Below, one piece after another: positions 38,706-47,378 of a DNA stretch of 64,000 bases. A model generated the notes under the pieces. That model saw only the letters and a list, made by a program, of their open reading frames with translations. It did not search any database and had not been told where the DNA came from. The DNA lies in assembly GCF_900114675.1 (NCBI RefSeq), contig NZ_FOZM01000004.1, positions 38,762 to 102,761 on the forward strand. Reading direction: 5' to 3'. The position numbers and the translations under genes are program-made. This DNA is from Yoonia litorea (GTDB lineage: Bacteria > Pseudomonadota > Alphaproteobacteria > Rhodobacterales > Rhodobacteraceae). The first letter of the stretch is position 1. The number at the start of each line of letters is the position of its first letter.

Positions 38706-39485
38706 ATGACCGACCTTTCCGCGATTGCAGAAAAAATTGCAGCATTGCGCGCAGATGATGATGTTTACGAGAATGGCGCCCGTGTGATTTCACAAGGTGG
38801 TGTCCCTGATGGGATGGCGGCGTTTATTGATGCGATTGATGGCACGGTGCTTGAGAGACATCTCGAAATCATGACAGGCTCGCACATCGTGACAGTCGTG
38901 GCCGCAGGACGCCGTTTGCGCGGAATTGTGAATGTCATTCCGCCAAAGGGGAAAAGTGCACGGCTCGTCGGTGAACCCTTGTCGCGGGACGATCGCCGGA
39001 TGCTGGAATCTGTAGGAACATTGCTTTCCGACCTCTTCTCGCCAGCCCCGAAGCTGACCATTCGCAATCTGCCAGCTGAGCCCTTCGGTAAATCAGGTGA
39101 TCGCGGTGTGGCTGCGTCTGAATTGGCGCGGCTGTGGGATGTCGACCTTGATGCAGAACCCCTGCCGAAAGTGGATCGTTTTCTGCGCAGCAATAGTGGC
39201 CTCTTCACTGCACATCTGCATGTCAACAACGGTGAGGTTGTCGCAACTTCTGGCGATGCCGGCACGTTGCAGCAGATCTGGGAAGACCAGATCGACGCGT
39301 TCCTGACGACACAAAAGAAACTCTCCGGGCATACCGATGGCCCGCAGTTGATCAGCCTCGAGGGCGCGCTTGATGGCAAGCAGTCCATCGCGCTGGGGCT
39401 AGCGGGAGACGATGTTTTGCTGATGATCTACGACTCTTCGGGTCTGGGCCAGATGCATGCATCCTGGCAGGCGATTTTTTCCTGA
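38706..39485 (+). CDS. Unrecognised protein at the end of the signalling block
   Basis: 259 residues, soluble, no signal peptide or membrane helix. Two alpha/beta halves of similar size are visible: 1-115 (GSHIVTVVAAGRRLRGIVNVIPP) and 150-259 (FTAHLHVNNGEVVATSGDAG, then IALGLAGDDVLLMIYDSS). Each could be a divergent roadblock-type unit, which would fit the gene before it, but I do not recognise a family. It lies 30 bp after that gene and overlaps the start of the dehalogenase gene by one base (TGATG). Confidence 0.7.
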   Translation: MTDLSAIAEKIAALRADDDVYENGARVISQGGVPDGMAAFIDAIDGTVLERHLEIMTGSHIVTVVAAGRRLRGIVNVIPPKGKSARLVGEPLSRDDRRMLESVGTLLSDLFSPAPKLTIRNLPAEPFGKSGDRGVAASELARLWDVDLDAEPLPKVDRFLRSNSGLFTAHLHVNNGEVVATSGDAGTLQQIWEDQIDAFLTTQKKLSGHTDGPQLISLEGALDGKQSIALGLAGDDVLLMIYDSSGLGQMHASWQAIFS

Positions 39486-40414
39486 TGCATCCGGCGCTGG
39501 CAGCAGCCAAACCTGCAGAAACCTTCTTTGAAGGTTTTGAGGAACGGATATTTGACGGCCCCGAAGGCCCTGTCTTCTACCGGATCAAGGGCGACGGGCC
39601 GCCATTGGTGCTGTTGCACGGCTATCCGCAGACCTCAGCGATGTGGCATCGCGTTGCCCCGACGCTGGCCGAAACATATCAGGTCATTTGCCCCGATCTG
39701 CGCGGTTACGGACGGTCGCACAAGCCGCCCACCGTCGATGACCATGCGACCTATTCGAAACGTGCTATGGCGGGCGATGTGATGGCGCTGATGGCCTCGT
39801 TGGGTCACACGCGCTTCTTGATCGGGTCGCACGACCGCGGTGGACGGGTGGCCCATAGATTGGCTGCCGACCACCCCGAGAAGGTCATTGCTTGGTCGGT
39901 GCTTGATATTGCGCCCACCCGCGAAATGTATCGCGACGCCGACAGCAGTTTTGCACATGCATACTGGCATTGGTTCTGGCTGACACTTGACGCGCCGTTT
40001 CCCGAGACGCTGATCGGGGCTGACTCCGATTTCTACGTGATCAAGAAATGCGGTGCGATGGGCAACAACAGCATGGATCATTTTGCAGCCCAGGCGCTTG
40101 AGGAATACCTAACCTGTTTCCGCGACCCTGCAGCGATCCACGGGGCCTGCGAGGACTACCGCGCGGCAGCCACCATCGACATTGCACACGACGACGCCGA
40201 AACAGGCAAAGTCACTGTGCCGCTATTGGCGCTTTGGGGTGCTGACGGTGTGATTGAGGCGCATTTTGATTGCCTCGCGCTGTGGCGGGAACGTGTCGAA
40301 CAGGTGGACGGTCATACATTGCCCGGCGGTCACTATCTGGCAGAGCAAAGCCCCGATGACGTTCTTGCAGCCTGGCAGCTGTTCTTTGCGCAAGCCATGA
40401 AGGACGAAGGCTAG
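39485..40414 (+). CDS. Haloacetate dehalogenase (fluoroacetate dehalogenase type)
   Basis: 309-residue alpha/beta hydrolase. The nucleophile elbow reads IGSHDRGGRVAHR with D117; R118 and R121 would bind the carboxylate, D141 sits in VLDIAPT, and the halide pocket residues H162, W163 and Y225 are present, with catalytic H283 in GGHYLAE. These match the R. palustris fluoroacetate dehalogenase set with a constant offset of 7 in the first half of the chain. It hydrolyses haloacetates to glycolate and halide. The start overlaps the preceding signalling gene by one base, an odd neighbour for a catabolic enzyme. Confidence 0.85.
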   Translation: MHPALAAAKPAETFFEGFEERIFDGPEGPVFYRIKGDGPPLVLLHGYPQTSAMWHRVAPTLAETYQVICPDLRGYGRSHKPPTVDDHATYSKRAMAGDVMALMASLGHTRFLIGSHDRGGRVAHRLAADHPEKVIAWSVLDIAPTREMYRDADSSFAHAYWHWFWLTLDAPFPETLIGADSDFYVIKKCGAMGNNSMDHFAAQALEEYLTCFRDPAAIHGACEDYRAAATIDIAHDDAETGKVTVPLLALWGADGVIEAHFDCLALWRERVEQVDGHTLPGGHYLAEQSPDDVLAAWQLFFAQAMKDEG

Positions 40415-41310
40415 ACGAGCTTTGCGGGAAATCCGTCAGCACGCAGATCGGTCTTGAGCATATCCTCAAGGAGCTTCACGATCATGGGGGATTGTGCCTC
40501 GCCACCATATGCGGCCCGCGCTGCAACGTAGGTTTGCTCTGTCATCGACGCAAGATCGAGTGGCACCTCGAACTCGCGACCGAATTCCATTGCAAAGCCA
40601 AGATCCTTGAGCGCGAGGTCGATGTTGAACGCAATGTCATAAGATCCATTAAGAACAAGCGCACCTTCCGTTTCGTGCACAAAAGAGGTCCCAGATGAGG
40701 CCTTGATGGCATGCCAAGCCTGCGCAAGATCGAGGCCGCCGCGCTTGGCGAGCATCAGCGCTTCGCCGCAGGCCTTCAGATGGATAAAGGCCAGCATGTT
40801 CGTAATGACCTTGATGATGCTAGCCGAACCAAGTGGCCCCATGTGGAAGACCTGATTGCCCATCGCCTTCAGCGCCGGGAGATGGGTGTCGAACATATCC
40901 TTGTCGCCACCGGCAAGCATGGTGATTTCGCCTTGTGCAGCCAGATGCACGCCACCTGTCACAGGGAGCTCCATCAGTCTGACGTTGTGTGCTGCCGCTT
41001 TCCGGGCAAACGTCAGAACCTCGTCGCGGCCCAGTGTCGACATCTCGATCCAATGCGCACCGTCTTTCATTGCAGGCAGCATCTGGGTGGCGACCACTTC
41101 TGATACAGCCGGGGACGGCAGACAGGTGATGACATGATCAACCTGTGAGGCCAGCGAGGCCGGATCATCAGCCCACGTCGCACCTTCCGCCAAGGCTTTT
41201 TGACAGGCCTCCTGACTGATGTCGGTCACCGTCACCTCAAAGCCATCGCGCAACAGGCAACACGCACAATTTGCGCCAAGGTTGCCCTGACCGATGTAGC
41301 CGTAGTGCAT
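40411..41310 (-). CDS. NAD(P)-dependent oxidoreductase, 3-hydroxyisobutyrate dehydrogenase family
   Basis: 299 residues from an ATG at 41310 with AAGGGG upstream. The Rossmann motif is YIGQGNLGANCA (usual form GLGxMGxxMA; here the G-x-G-x-x-G is G-Q-G-N-L-G). MELPVTGGVHLAAQGEITMLAGG is the substrate-binding block of beta-hydroxyacid dehydrogenases and NMLAFIHLKACGEALMLAKRGGLD follows; the catalytic lysine expected in GSASIIKVITNM is there. Substrate unknown. It starts 10 bp after the MttB-like gene, so both are one operon, probably for a methylated amine or its breakdown product. Confidence 0.88.
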   Translation of the reverse strand: MHYGYIGQGNLGANCACCLLRDGFEVTVTDISQEACQKALAEGATWADDPASLASQVDHVITCLPSPAVSEVVATQMLPAMKDGAHWIEMSTLGRDEVLTFARKAAAHNVRLMELPVTGGVHLAAQGEITMLAGGDKDMFDTHLPALKAMGNQVFHMGPLGSASIIKVITNMLAFIHLKACGEALMLAKRGGLDLAQAWHAIKASSGTSFVHETEGALVLNGSYDIAFNIDLALKDLGFAMEFGREFEVPLDLASMTEQTYVAARAAYGGEAQSPMIVKLLEDMLKTDLRADGFPAKLV

Positions 41311-41320
41311 GCTGATCCCC

Positions 41321-42859
41321 TTAGTGGAAGTAGATGTTGTAGTCTTTGCGAATAGCCGCATCGAGTTCAGGCGAAATCTGGATCTGTGCCTTGGCGAGGA
41401 TCTCGTTCTTTCGCTTGATCGCCTGATCAATCAGCATCGGCCGGTCCGCCTCATTCCATTCCTTCGGGCTCATGCGATTGCCGAGGGCGGGGTAGATGTA
41501 TTCCGTCTGCATCAGTTGCAGTGTTTGTTCTGAGCCCAGATAGTGGCCCGGACCTCCAAGGCAGACGGCCTTCATCGCTTCGATCGATGTGTTGTCCTCG
41601 GTGACGTCGATCCCCCGAACACAGCGCAGGACCTGGCCCAGAATATCATCGCCGAGAACGAGTGACTCCAGGCAAAAGCCCAAGAGAGACGCGTGCATGC
41701 CTGCCGCTTCGTAGACCATGTTCAGACCGGACAGTCCGGCCAGAACGTTTGTGATCCCTTGTTCCCAACCGGCTTGCATATCGGGCAATTTGCTATCTGA
41801 AATGCCCGCTGCCGCGCCACCTGGCAGCCCGTAGAATTTATGCATCTGGGCGCAGCCAGAGGTCAGCAACGCTTGCTCTGCCGAGCCACCCGACATTGCC
41901 CCCGTGCGCAGATCAGACACAAATGGCCAGGTGCCAAAAACAGCCGGATGGCCAGAAGCCAACGCATTGACGTAGACCACACCCGCGAGACATTCGGCCA
42001 CCGCTTGCACAATGGCCAAGGCAATGGGCGCCGGTGCCGTGGCACCCGCCTGGCCTGCGGACAGCAAAAGAACCGGCATGCCTGCATGAATACAGGCTTC
42101 CATGGCTTGGCAGCTTTCTTCTGCAAATTTCATCGGAGGGACGACAAAACAGTTACTGTTGGACACAAACGGCCTGGCCCGCCACGCATCTTCACCACCA
42201 GCGATCTTGTGCAACAATGCGATCCCAGGGGCGACATGCGCAGGTTCACTGAATGACGTCCCGATATGTTTGGTCGTTCCGGCGCAAGCCGCATAGATCG
42301 TGTTGAGGTCCATCTCGAGATTGTCTGCGATATCACGGCACACCATCGCGCGCTGAAAGAAATGCACATTGTCGAGCGCCTGCGTAAGTTTTGCAGCGTT
42401 GTGCAGGTCTTGTGTCGTGCTGTCGCGGTAGGTGTTCGTCTCAAGATCAACGACATGAACGGCGGCACCTGCCGTTCCGAAATGCACCTTATTTCCGGAT
42501 AAATGCAGGTCGTGTTTCGGATCACGGCCACAGAGCGTGATATCACGCGCTGCCTTGGCGAGCATATCTTCGACCAAGGCGCGCGGAAAACGGATACGCC
42601 CATCGTCGCCCAAGACCGCCCCAGCCTGTGTCATGATCTCGATTCCCGAGGCGGGTGCCTGCGACAGGCCGATCTGTTCCAACGCGTCCAAGGCCGCGCC
42701 ATGCAGACGTTGAACCTGCACGTCTGTTAGAGGTTTGTACTGCCCACCCTCAAGTCCAGCCCTGACGGGCCGCAAATTCTCGGCCAAGGGTGCATTCCGC
42801 AAAGCCACCCTTGCGGCGCGTCCACCGCTTCTTGCCGAACGGCGCCTCATCTCGGTCAT
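41321..42859 (-). CDS. MttB-family methyltransferase (non-pyrrolysine)
   Basis: 512 residues. It matches the trimethylamine methyltransferase superfamily: FPRALVEDMLAKAARDITLCGRDP, VHFGTAGAAVHVVDLET, DLHNAAKLTQALDNVHFF, and GHPAVFGTWPFVSDLRTGAMSGGSAEQALL. The frame is read through without an internal amber codon, so it is the non-pyrrolysine branch, whose characterised members demethylate quaternary amines such as glycine betaine with a corrinoid protein. No corrinoid protein gene is adjacent. GGGGAGGA precedes the start. Divergent from a LysR gene, which is the likely regulator. Confidence 0.88.
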   Translation of the reverse strand: MTEMRRRSARSGGRAARVALRNAPLAENLRPVRAGLEGGQYKPLTDVQVQRLHGAALDALEQIGLSQAPASGIEIMTQAGAVLGDDGRIRFPRALVEDMLAKAARDITLCGRDPKHDLHLSGNKVHFGTAGAAVHVVDLETNTYRDSTTQDLHNAAKLTQALDNVHFFQRAMVCRDIADNLEMDLNTIYAACAGTTKHIGTSFSEPAHVAPGIALLHKIAGGEDAWRARPFVSNSNCFVVPPMKFAEESCQAMEACIHAGMPVLLLSAGQAGATAPAPIALAIVQAVAECLAGVVYVNALASGHPAVFGTWPFVSDLRTGAMSGGSAEQALLTSGCAQMHKFYGLPGGAAAGISDSKLPDMQAGWEQGITNVLAGLSGLNMVYEAAGMHASLLGFCLESLVLGDDILGQVLRCVRGIDVTEDNTSIEAMKAVCLGGPGHYLGSEQTLQLMQTEYIYPALGNRMSPKEWNEADRPMLIDQAIKRKNEILAKAQIQISPELDAAIRKDYNIYFH

Positions 42860-42964
42860 GGCTGATCCTCCCCAATCGTGAAAAAAGTATCAGCCCGCGA
42901 CCCGTCTTGATCAATCTAGTATTTCGGTCATATTTGATCGAAATTTCCGATTAGCGGCTCCACC

Positions 42965-43819
42965 ATGCAGATCGATCTGATTGATACATTCCTCGACCTT
43001 TGCAAGACGAAGAGTTTCAACCAGACGGCTGACCGGCTCGGGATCACGCAGTCAACCGTGTCGTCGCGCATTAAATCATTGGAAGGGTCAGTCGGGGCTG
43101 CGCTTTTCAAACGCTCGCGATCCGGGACAGAGTTGACGACTGCGGGACTGCGTTTCGAACCTCATGCGAGGGGGCTGCGTCATAGCTGGTCGGTCGCGCG
43201 GAATGCGACACGCGATGCCACGCTGGGTGGCGTTACGATGCGGATCGGCTTGCAGCATGATCTCGTCTCGCCCGAAATCCGCACCTTGATTCAAGAATTG
43301 AGGGAAACCTTTTCCCAGACCGCCTTTCTTTTTGAGGCAGATTACTCGGGCCAGATGTGCGCGGACCTCGTGTCTGGCGTGCAGGACATCGCATTGCTTT
43401 ATACGCCCCAGATGCAGCCTGACCTGCATTTCGAAACCGTGGGGGAGGTGAGCTACGTCATGGTCTCGACTGAGTGCGCAACAATCCAGGACGTAAAGCA
43501 GGACCGTTACATCTTGGGAAACTATGCACCGGCATTCTCACAGGCGCATGCCTCACTGCTACCGGAACTTAGCGCGGTTTCGTTGTCTATCGGACAGAAT
43601 GCAGCGATGGTCGCCCTGCTGACATCTCTGTCAGGGACGGCCTATGTATTAGAGAACTCAGCCGTTCCGATGATCAAGGCAGGCCAGTGTCACCGTGTTA
43701 TCGGCGCACCGGTGATCTCGCAGCCTGTCTATATCGGCCTGAACATGCGGAATCGCCATAGAACAAGTTTTAGACGACTTGTTTCGATCCTGAAGGCGCA
43801 GTTTTCCCCCGTTTCCTGA
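42965..43819 (+). CDS. LysR-family transcriptional regulator
   Basis: 284 residues. The helix-turn-helix is clear (MQIDLIDTFLDLCKTKSFNQTADRLGITQSTVSSRIKSLE) and the effector domain shorter than average. It is divergent from the MttB-like gene with 105 bp between the starts; that gap contains an A/T-rich core (ATATTTGATCGAAATTTCCG-like, near 42930) with a T-N11-A pattern suited to a LysR box. It probably controls the MttB/dehydrogenase operon and itself. Confidence 0.9.
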   Translation: MQIDLIDTFLDLCKTKSFNQTADRLGITQSTVSSRIKSLEGSVGAALFKRSRSGTELTTAGLRFEPHARGLRHSWSVARNATRDATLGGVTMRIGLQHDLVSPEIRTLIQELRETFSQTAFLFEADYSGQMCADLVSGVQDIALLYTPQMQPDLHFETVGEVSYVMVSTECATIQDVKQDRYILGNYAPAFSQAHASLLPELSAVSLSIGQNAAMVALLTSLSGTAYVLENSAVPMIKAGQCHRVIGAPVISQPVYIGLNMRNRHRTSFRRLVSILKAQFSPVS

Positions 43820-44176
43820 GGCAACGACGCCAAAGCATCAATGCATGCTGACACTGGTGCAAAGTCTTTTTCCTATCTGAAACAGATGTTTAGGTGAAAT
43901 TCTCGCCCCTTCGGCCAAGACTTCGCAGCAGTAGCCGAGCAGTGCATTCGGCAATCATAGCGCGAAAATTAGCGAAACCATTGACCCTATAGCGCGCATC
44001 ACAACACGCTTTCGCCACATTGTTGATCGCAAATCGCCGCTGGCCCTCCCTTCTGAGGTCCGAATCAGCCGCGATACATCAGGTCAAGGCGGAGAGTAGT
44101 CCGTCAAAATTTTTCACGTAGCCACCTACAACAAGTCGTGGTGCTGGCAAGAACAGACCGAGATAGGAACAGACAG
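43820..44176. other. 357-bp intergenic region without a recognised gene
   Basis: Nothing coding is seen on either strand. A pyrimidine-rich stretch (GTCTTTTTCCT near 43864) could end the LysR transcript, and the promoter of the secreted protein gene at 44177 must lie in the right half. No riboswitch, tRNA or clear hairpin was recognised. Confidence 0.4.
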
Positions 44177-44476
44177 ATGAAATTGGGTACATCTCTCGCA
44201 ATCGGCGTCCTCGTCGCTGGTATGGCAGCAGCCACTTCAGCATCGGCCGCGACATGCGCAAACCGGACAGCGGTGGTTGATCGCCTTGAAAATCGCTTTG
44301 GCGAAACGGCAATTGCAAACGCAATCAGCCCTTCCAACAACATTCTTGAAGTCTTCGCGGCAGAAGAAGCGCAGACCTGGACAATTCTCCTGACACTTCC
44401 GGAGCGGAACCTGACCTGCCTCGTCAGCTCAGGCAGCGGCACAACAGAGCTGCAGGCATACCTCGAAACGCTCTGA
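44177..44476 (+). CDS. Small secreted protein of unknown function
   Basis: 99 residues with a clear signal peptide (MKLGTSLAIGVLVAGMAAATSASAA, cut after ASA). The mature ~75 residues contain two cysteines (TCANRT and NLTCLVSS) that can form one disulfide. AGGAA lies before the ATG and a perfect hairpin terminator follows the stop, so it is a single-gene unit. No family recognised; periplasmic location inferred. Confidence 0.75.
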   Translation: MKLGTSLAIGVLVAGMAAATSASAATCANRTAVVDRLENRFGETAIANAISPSNNILEVFAAEEAQTWTILLTLPERNLTCLVSSGSGTTELQAYLETL

Positions 44477-44513
44477 TCACGGGACAGTAACTCCCGACAG
44501 TCGTGACTGTTTC

Positions 44514-44550
44514 TAAGAGCAGGTGAAACGCTCACCTGCTCTTAAGTTTA
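44514..44550 (+). terminator. Terminator after the small secreted protein gene
   Basis: Perfect 13-bp stem TAAGAGCAGGTGA / TCACCTGCTCTTA with loop AACGC, followed by AGTTTATT. Strong intrinsic terminator. Confidence 0.82.
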
Positions 44551-44642
44551 TTGGCGATTCACGCCAAGTTCATGTTATCGTTCTCCAATTCATAGTATCA
44601 GGCTGGGCTGGTCCCGGTCGAACCATTGTTGGAGATATTGTT

Positions 44643-46061
44643 ATGCGTCGCTCTGTTCTGCGTCTTTCATTCATTTCAGCGATCTGCCTCTCGGTTCCGG
44701 CCCCGATGGTATTTGCGCAGACCGACACGGCGAATATGACGACGCAGGAACTTTTCGAGTATGCAGAGGATCTGCGGCTTGGCGATGGTATTGAAAGCAA
44801 TCCCGATCTCGCGCTGGAACTTCATCGCCAACTCGCAGAGGGCGGCCGCGCCCAATCGTACGAACGTATGTCGGCAATACTGTTGTCGCAAAATCGGCTT
44901 GAAGAGGCCCTGACCGCTCTTCGCACCGGTCGCGACGCGGGAAGTCGGCTTGCTGAGATGCGCTTGGCCATCGGCCATGTCAGAGAGACCTTTGGCGATC
45001 TTTCCGATCCTGAGTTGGGTTTCAACATGTTGTTGGCCTTCACCCAAACGTCCGACAACCCGTTTGCGCGATATGTGCTGGGAACCGCATATGAGAACGG
45101 GATCGGAACCGAGGTTCAGATCGAGAAAGCGCGCGAAATCTACGAAGACGTCGCAGAAGAAGGTTTCTCGCTGGCCTTGCGCAAACTCGGCGACTTTGAA
45201 CGTGACGGGACCTTCGATAATCCTGACCTTGTCGCCGCAGCGGACTATTACCGGTCGGCGGCAGAAGCAGGTTTCGGGTATTCCTGGATTTTGCTTGCGC
45301 GGCTCAATCTGGAATTGGGCCGTACCCAAGACGCGATTGATGCATATGAGGCAGCAATCGACGCCGATGCCGCAGGAGCCGAGGCGGAATATGCCCGCAG
45401 GCACTTCCTTGGAGAATTCGGTAACCTTTCCAATCGTAATTTCGGCGCACGCATCCTGGAGACCGAGGCCGAGGCCGGCGATGTGCATGCAGCTGCGGCA
45501 GCAGTACAACTTTGGGAACGCCGTTCGCGACGCATCAATTCACTGGATCTCGAAGGTGTGCTCGCTAGCCTCGATGCCGAAATGCGCAACGGAAATCAGC
45601 GTGCCACCCGTGCATTGGCACGCGCATATCGCCGGCTTCAGTGGCGGATACCCAATGCACGCGCACGTCATGCCGAAATCGTCGCAAACTACAGCGATCA
45701 GTTGGGCCAATCAGAGATGCGCGAGTATTTCCACGCCACGTATGACCCAGCTCGTCACAGACAATCGCGGCGCGAGGCCTACGACTTTACCAAGACTCTG
45801 TCTGGCGACGCATTCGCGCAGGCCGCCCGCGCTTTACGCGCAACGGAAATGACAGCTTTTGTTTATATGCTTCAACGCGAATTGGCAGAGCTGGGGTACT
45901 ATCGCGGGTCTGCATCAGGAACATTCAACCGCAATACACTGCGGGCAACGTTGAGGTTCTGCAACGATACGGGGATCAGCGACACCTGCATTCACGGGCC
46001 GCTGACGTACCCCGCCTCAATGGATATCATAGAACAGCTGACGGAACGCCGTGGGGTGTAA
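44643..46061 (+). CDS. Secreted Sel1-repeat protein with C-terminal peptidoglycan-binding-like domain
   Basis: 472 residues from an ATG at 44643 with GGAG upstream; the frame is open to 44523 but the signal peptide (MRRSVLRLSFISAICLSVPAPMVFA) begins here. Sel1/TPR-type repeats fill 35-330: ARYVLGTAYENGIGTEVQIEKAREIYEDVAEEGF is a typical unit. The C-terminal 60 residues (YMLQRELAELGYYRG, FNRNTLRATLRFC) resemble the peptidoglycan-binding domain 1. It probably works in the periplasm, holding partners near the cell wall. No neighbour points to a pathway. Confidence 0.83.
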   Translation: MRRSVLRLSFISAICLSVPAPMVFAQTDTANMTTQELFEYAEDLRLGDGIESNPDLALELHRQLAEGGRAQSYERMSAILLSQNRLEEALTALRTGRDAGSRLAEMRLAIGHVRETFGDLSDPELGFNMLLAFTQTSDNPFARYVLGTAYENGIGTEVQIEKAREIYEDVAEEGFSLALRKLGDFERDGTFDNPDLVAAADYYRSAAEAGFGYSWILLARLNLELGRTQDAIDAYEAAIDADAAGAEAEYARRHFLGEFGNLSNRNFGARILETEAEAGDVHAAAAAVQLWERRSRRINSLDLEGVLASLDAEMRNGNQRATRALARAYRRLQWRIPNARARHAEIVANYSDQLGQSEMREYFHATYDPARHRQSRREAYDFTKTLSGDAFAQAARALRATEMTAFVYMLQRELAELGYYRGSASGTFNRNTLRATLRFCNDTGISDTCIHGPLTYPASMDIIEQLTERRGV

Positions 46062-46069
46062 GCGGCTTG

Positions 46070-46699
46070 CTACTTTTTGCGTGCAAAACTCATTGATGGC
46101 ACCTCTGGTACCTCGCTCACATCGTAATTCAAGCGCGGCAAGATGCGTTCGATGGCCAAGGCAACCGGCTTGGACGCCAGCTCATCAGCATCAAACTTCT
46201 GCGTGAGGTGCGGGCGTTCACGAAAATATGGCGATGTGGACATTGACCACTGGGTGTCCAAAAACACCATCAGCCCCCCGGGACGTAGCAAAAGGTCAGC
46301 GAGTACAATACCAAACCCGCTGGCATCCCATGTCTTGTGGCCGTTGAGCACACATACATCAAATGACAATGGTGGTTGCGCTGAGAGTAATCGTTGCATC
46401 GCCCAGGTATAGGACCGGCCCGAAGGGATCGAGGCGATGCGCTCTTGCAGCCCGAGTTCCCTGATTGCGGTGGTGGCCCGCGTGTTCTGCTTCACACTGT
46501 GGAACGTCGTCAGCGATCCACCACCGCGATCGTCAAGGATCGCCGCGAGGTAGAGCGTCAACTGACTGATATCCTGACACACCTCCAGCACAGACTCCGG
46601 TGCCTCACCAATCAGTTTTTGGCGAAGCAAGGCAGCTTCACTCGCACGCAGCTTGCGTGGAATGTCTGTCAAATTTTCGATTTCCTCAAAAACGGGCAT
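46070..46699 (-). CDS. Class I SAM-dependent methyltransferase-like protein
   Basis: 209 residues. The pattern fits a Rossmann methyltransferase of the type often paired with glycan genes: SQLTLYLAAILDDRGGG, SFDVCVLNGHKTWDASGFGIVLADLLLRPGGLMVFLDT, with the RPGG turn after motif III. The glycine-rich motif I is weak (DDRGGGSLTTFHS), so cofactor binding is uncertain. It is separated by a terminator from the secreted pair upstream. The sugar or protein substrate is unknown. Confidence 0.6.
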   Translation of the reverse strand: MPVFEEIENLTDIPRKLRASEAALLRQKLIGEAPESVLEVCQDISQLTLYLAAILDDRGGGSLTTFHSVKQNTRATTAIRELGLQERIASIPSGRSYTWAMQRLLSAQPPLSFDVCVLNGHKTWDASGFGIVLADLLLRPGGLMVFLDTQWSMSTSPYFRERPHLTQKFDADELASKPVALAIERILPRLNYDVSEVPEVPSMSFARKK

Positions 46700-46733
46700 G
46701 GATGGGACCTTACCGGGGCGACATGAAAAGCAA

Positions 46734-46760
46734 AATGGCAGTCACACCGTGACTGCCATT
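46734..46760. terminator. Terminator of the secreted-protein operon
   Basis: Perfect 12-bp stem AATGGCAGTCAC / GTGACTGCCATT around a 3-nt loop. In the minus direction TTTTGC follows, which suits the operon at 46804-48359; on the plus strand CCGTTTT follows. Confidence 0.8.
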
Positions 46761-46803
46761 CCGTTTTCGATCTTACGACACTTCATGTTTGCCGGTCTTG
46801 GGC

Positions 46804-47370
46804 CTAGTCACGGCCGTTGTTGACGTTGCCGGAGTTACCGGGGTCACAGTCGTTCCCGCCGCCGCCACCGCCGCCGCGTGGCTCAGACCCGTTACCGTTG
46901 CCGGAGTTACACCCGTCACAGCCTGCACCACCACGTCGTGACGCAAGCCAGACCAGAGCGTCCGCTTCGGCGGCTTCGGCACTGTCAAAGTTGATACCAG
47001 AACGTAGGTTCAGGAATTCCGCGACAAGTTCTGCACTGCCGGTCTCTGTCAGGATTTCGGCCCAATGCGCATCCAGCGCGCGCCGCTGATCACGCAAGAC
47101 CATCTCATAAGACGCCATTACAACATCGGTGAGATTGTTTTCCAGATCAGCAAGTGCGATCATGTCCTTCAGGCTCTCGTCCAGCGGAGGGAGTGCAGAC
47201 GGTGTCGCACCCATTTGCTGCCCCAAGGACCGCCAGTTATCAACAAGACCAATATGATCCGGTGTTGCCGGTGTAGGTGCTGCGAACGTCCGCGAGAATA
47301 CGGCGGAGCCAACGACGACTGATTTTACAACCAGCCACAGACCTGAACGGAGTTTACTCTTTTTCGTCAT
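46804..47370 (-). CDS. Secreted protein with Gly/Asn/Cys-rich tail
   Basis: 188 residues from an ATG at 47370; a GTG at 47382 overlapping the upstream stop is an alternative. An N-terminal hydrophobic stretch (LWLVVKSVVVGSAVFSRTFA) is a signal peptide. The middle is helical (LKDMIALADLENNLTDVVMASYE). The last 40 residues are Gly- and Asn-rich with four Cys (GCDGC, NDCDPGN) and a run of seven glycines, resembling surface or adhesive tails. It follows the other secreted gene almost without a gap. No family recognised. Confidence 0.65.
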   Translation of the reverse strand: MTKKSKLRSGLWLVVKSVVVGSAVFSRTFAAPTPATPDHIGLVDNWRSLGQQMGATPSALPPLDESLKDMIALADLENNLTDVVMASYEMVLRDQRRALDAHWAEILTETGSAELVAEFLNLRSGINFDSAEAAEADALVWLASRRGGAGCDGCNSGNGNGSEPRGGGGGGGNDCDPGNSGNVNNGRD

Positions 47371-47378
47371 AATACCAC

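Noticed and set aside
41321..42859. Pyrrolysine-containing trimethylamine methyltransferase
   Set aside because: The frame runs from start to stop without an internal TAG, so pyrrolysine is not used.
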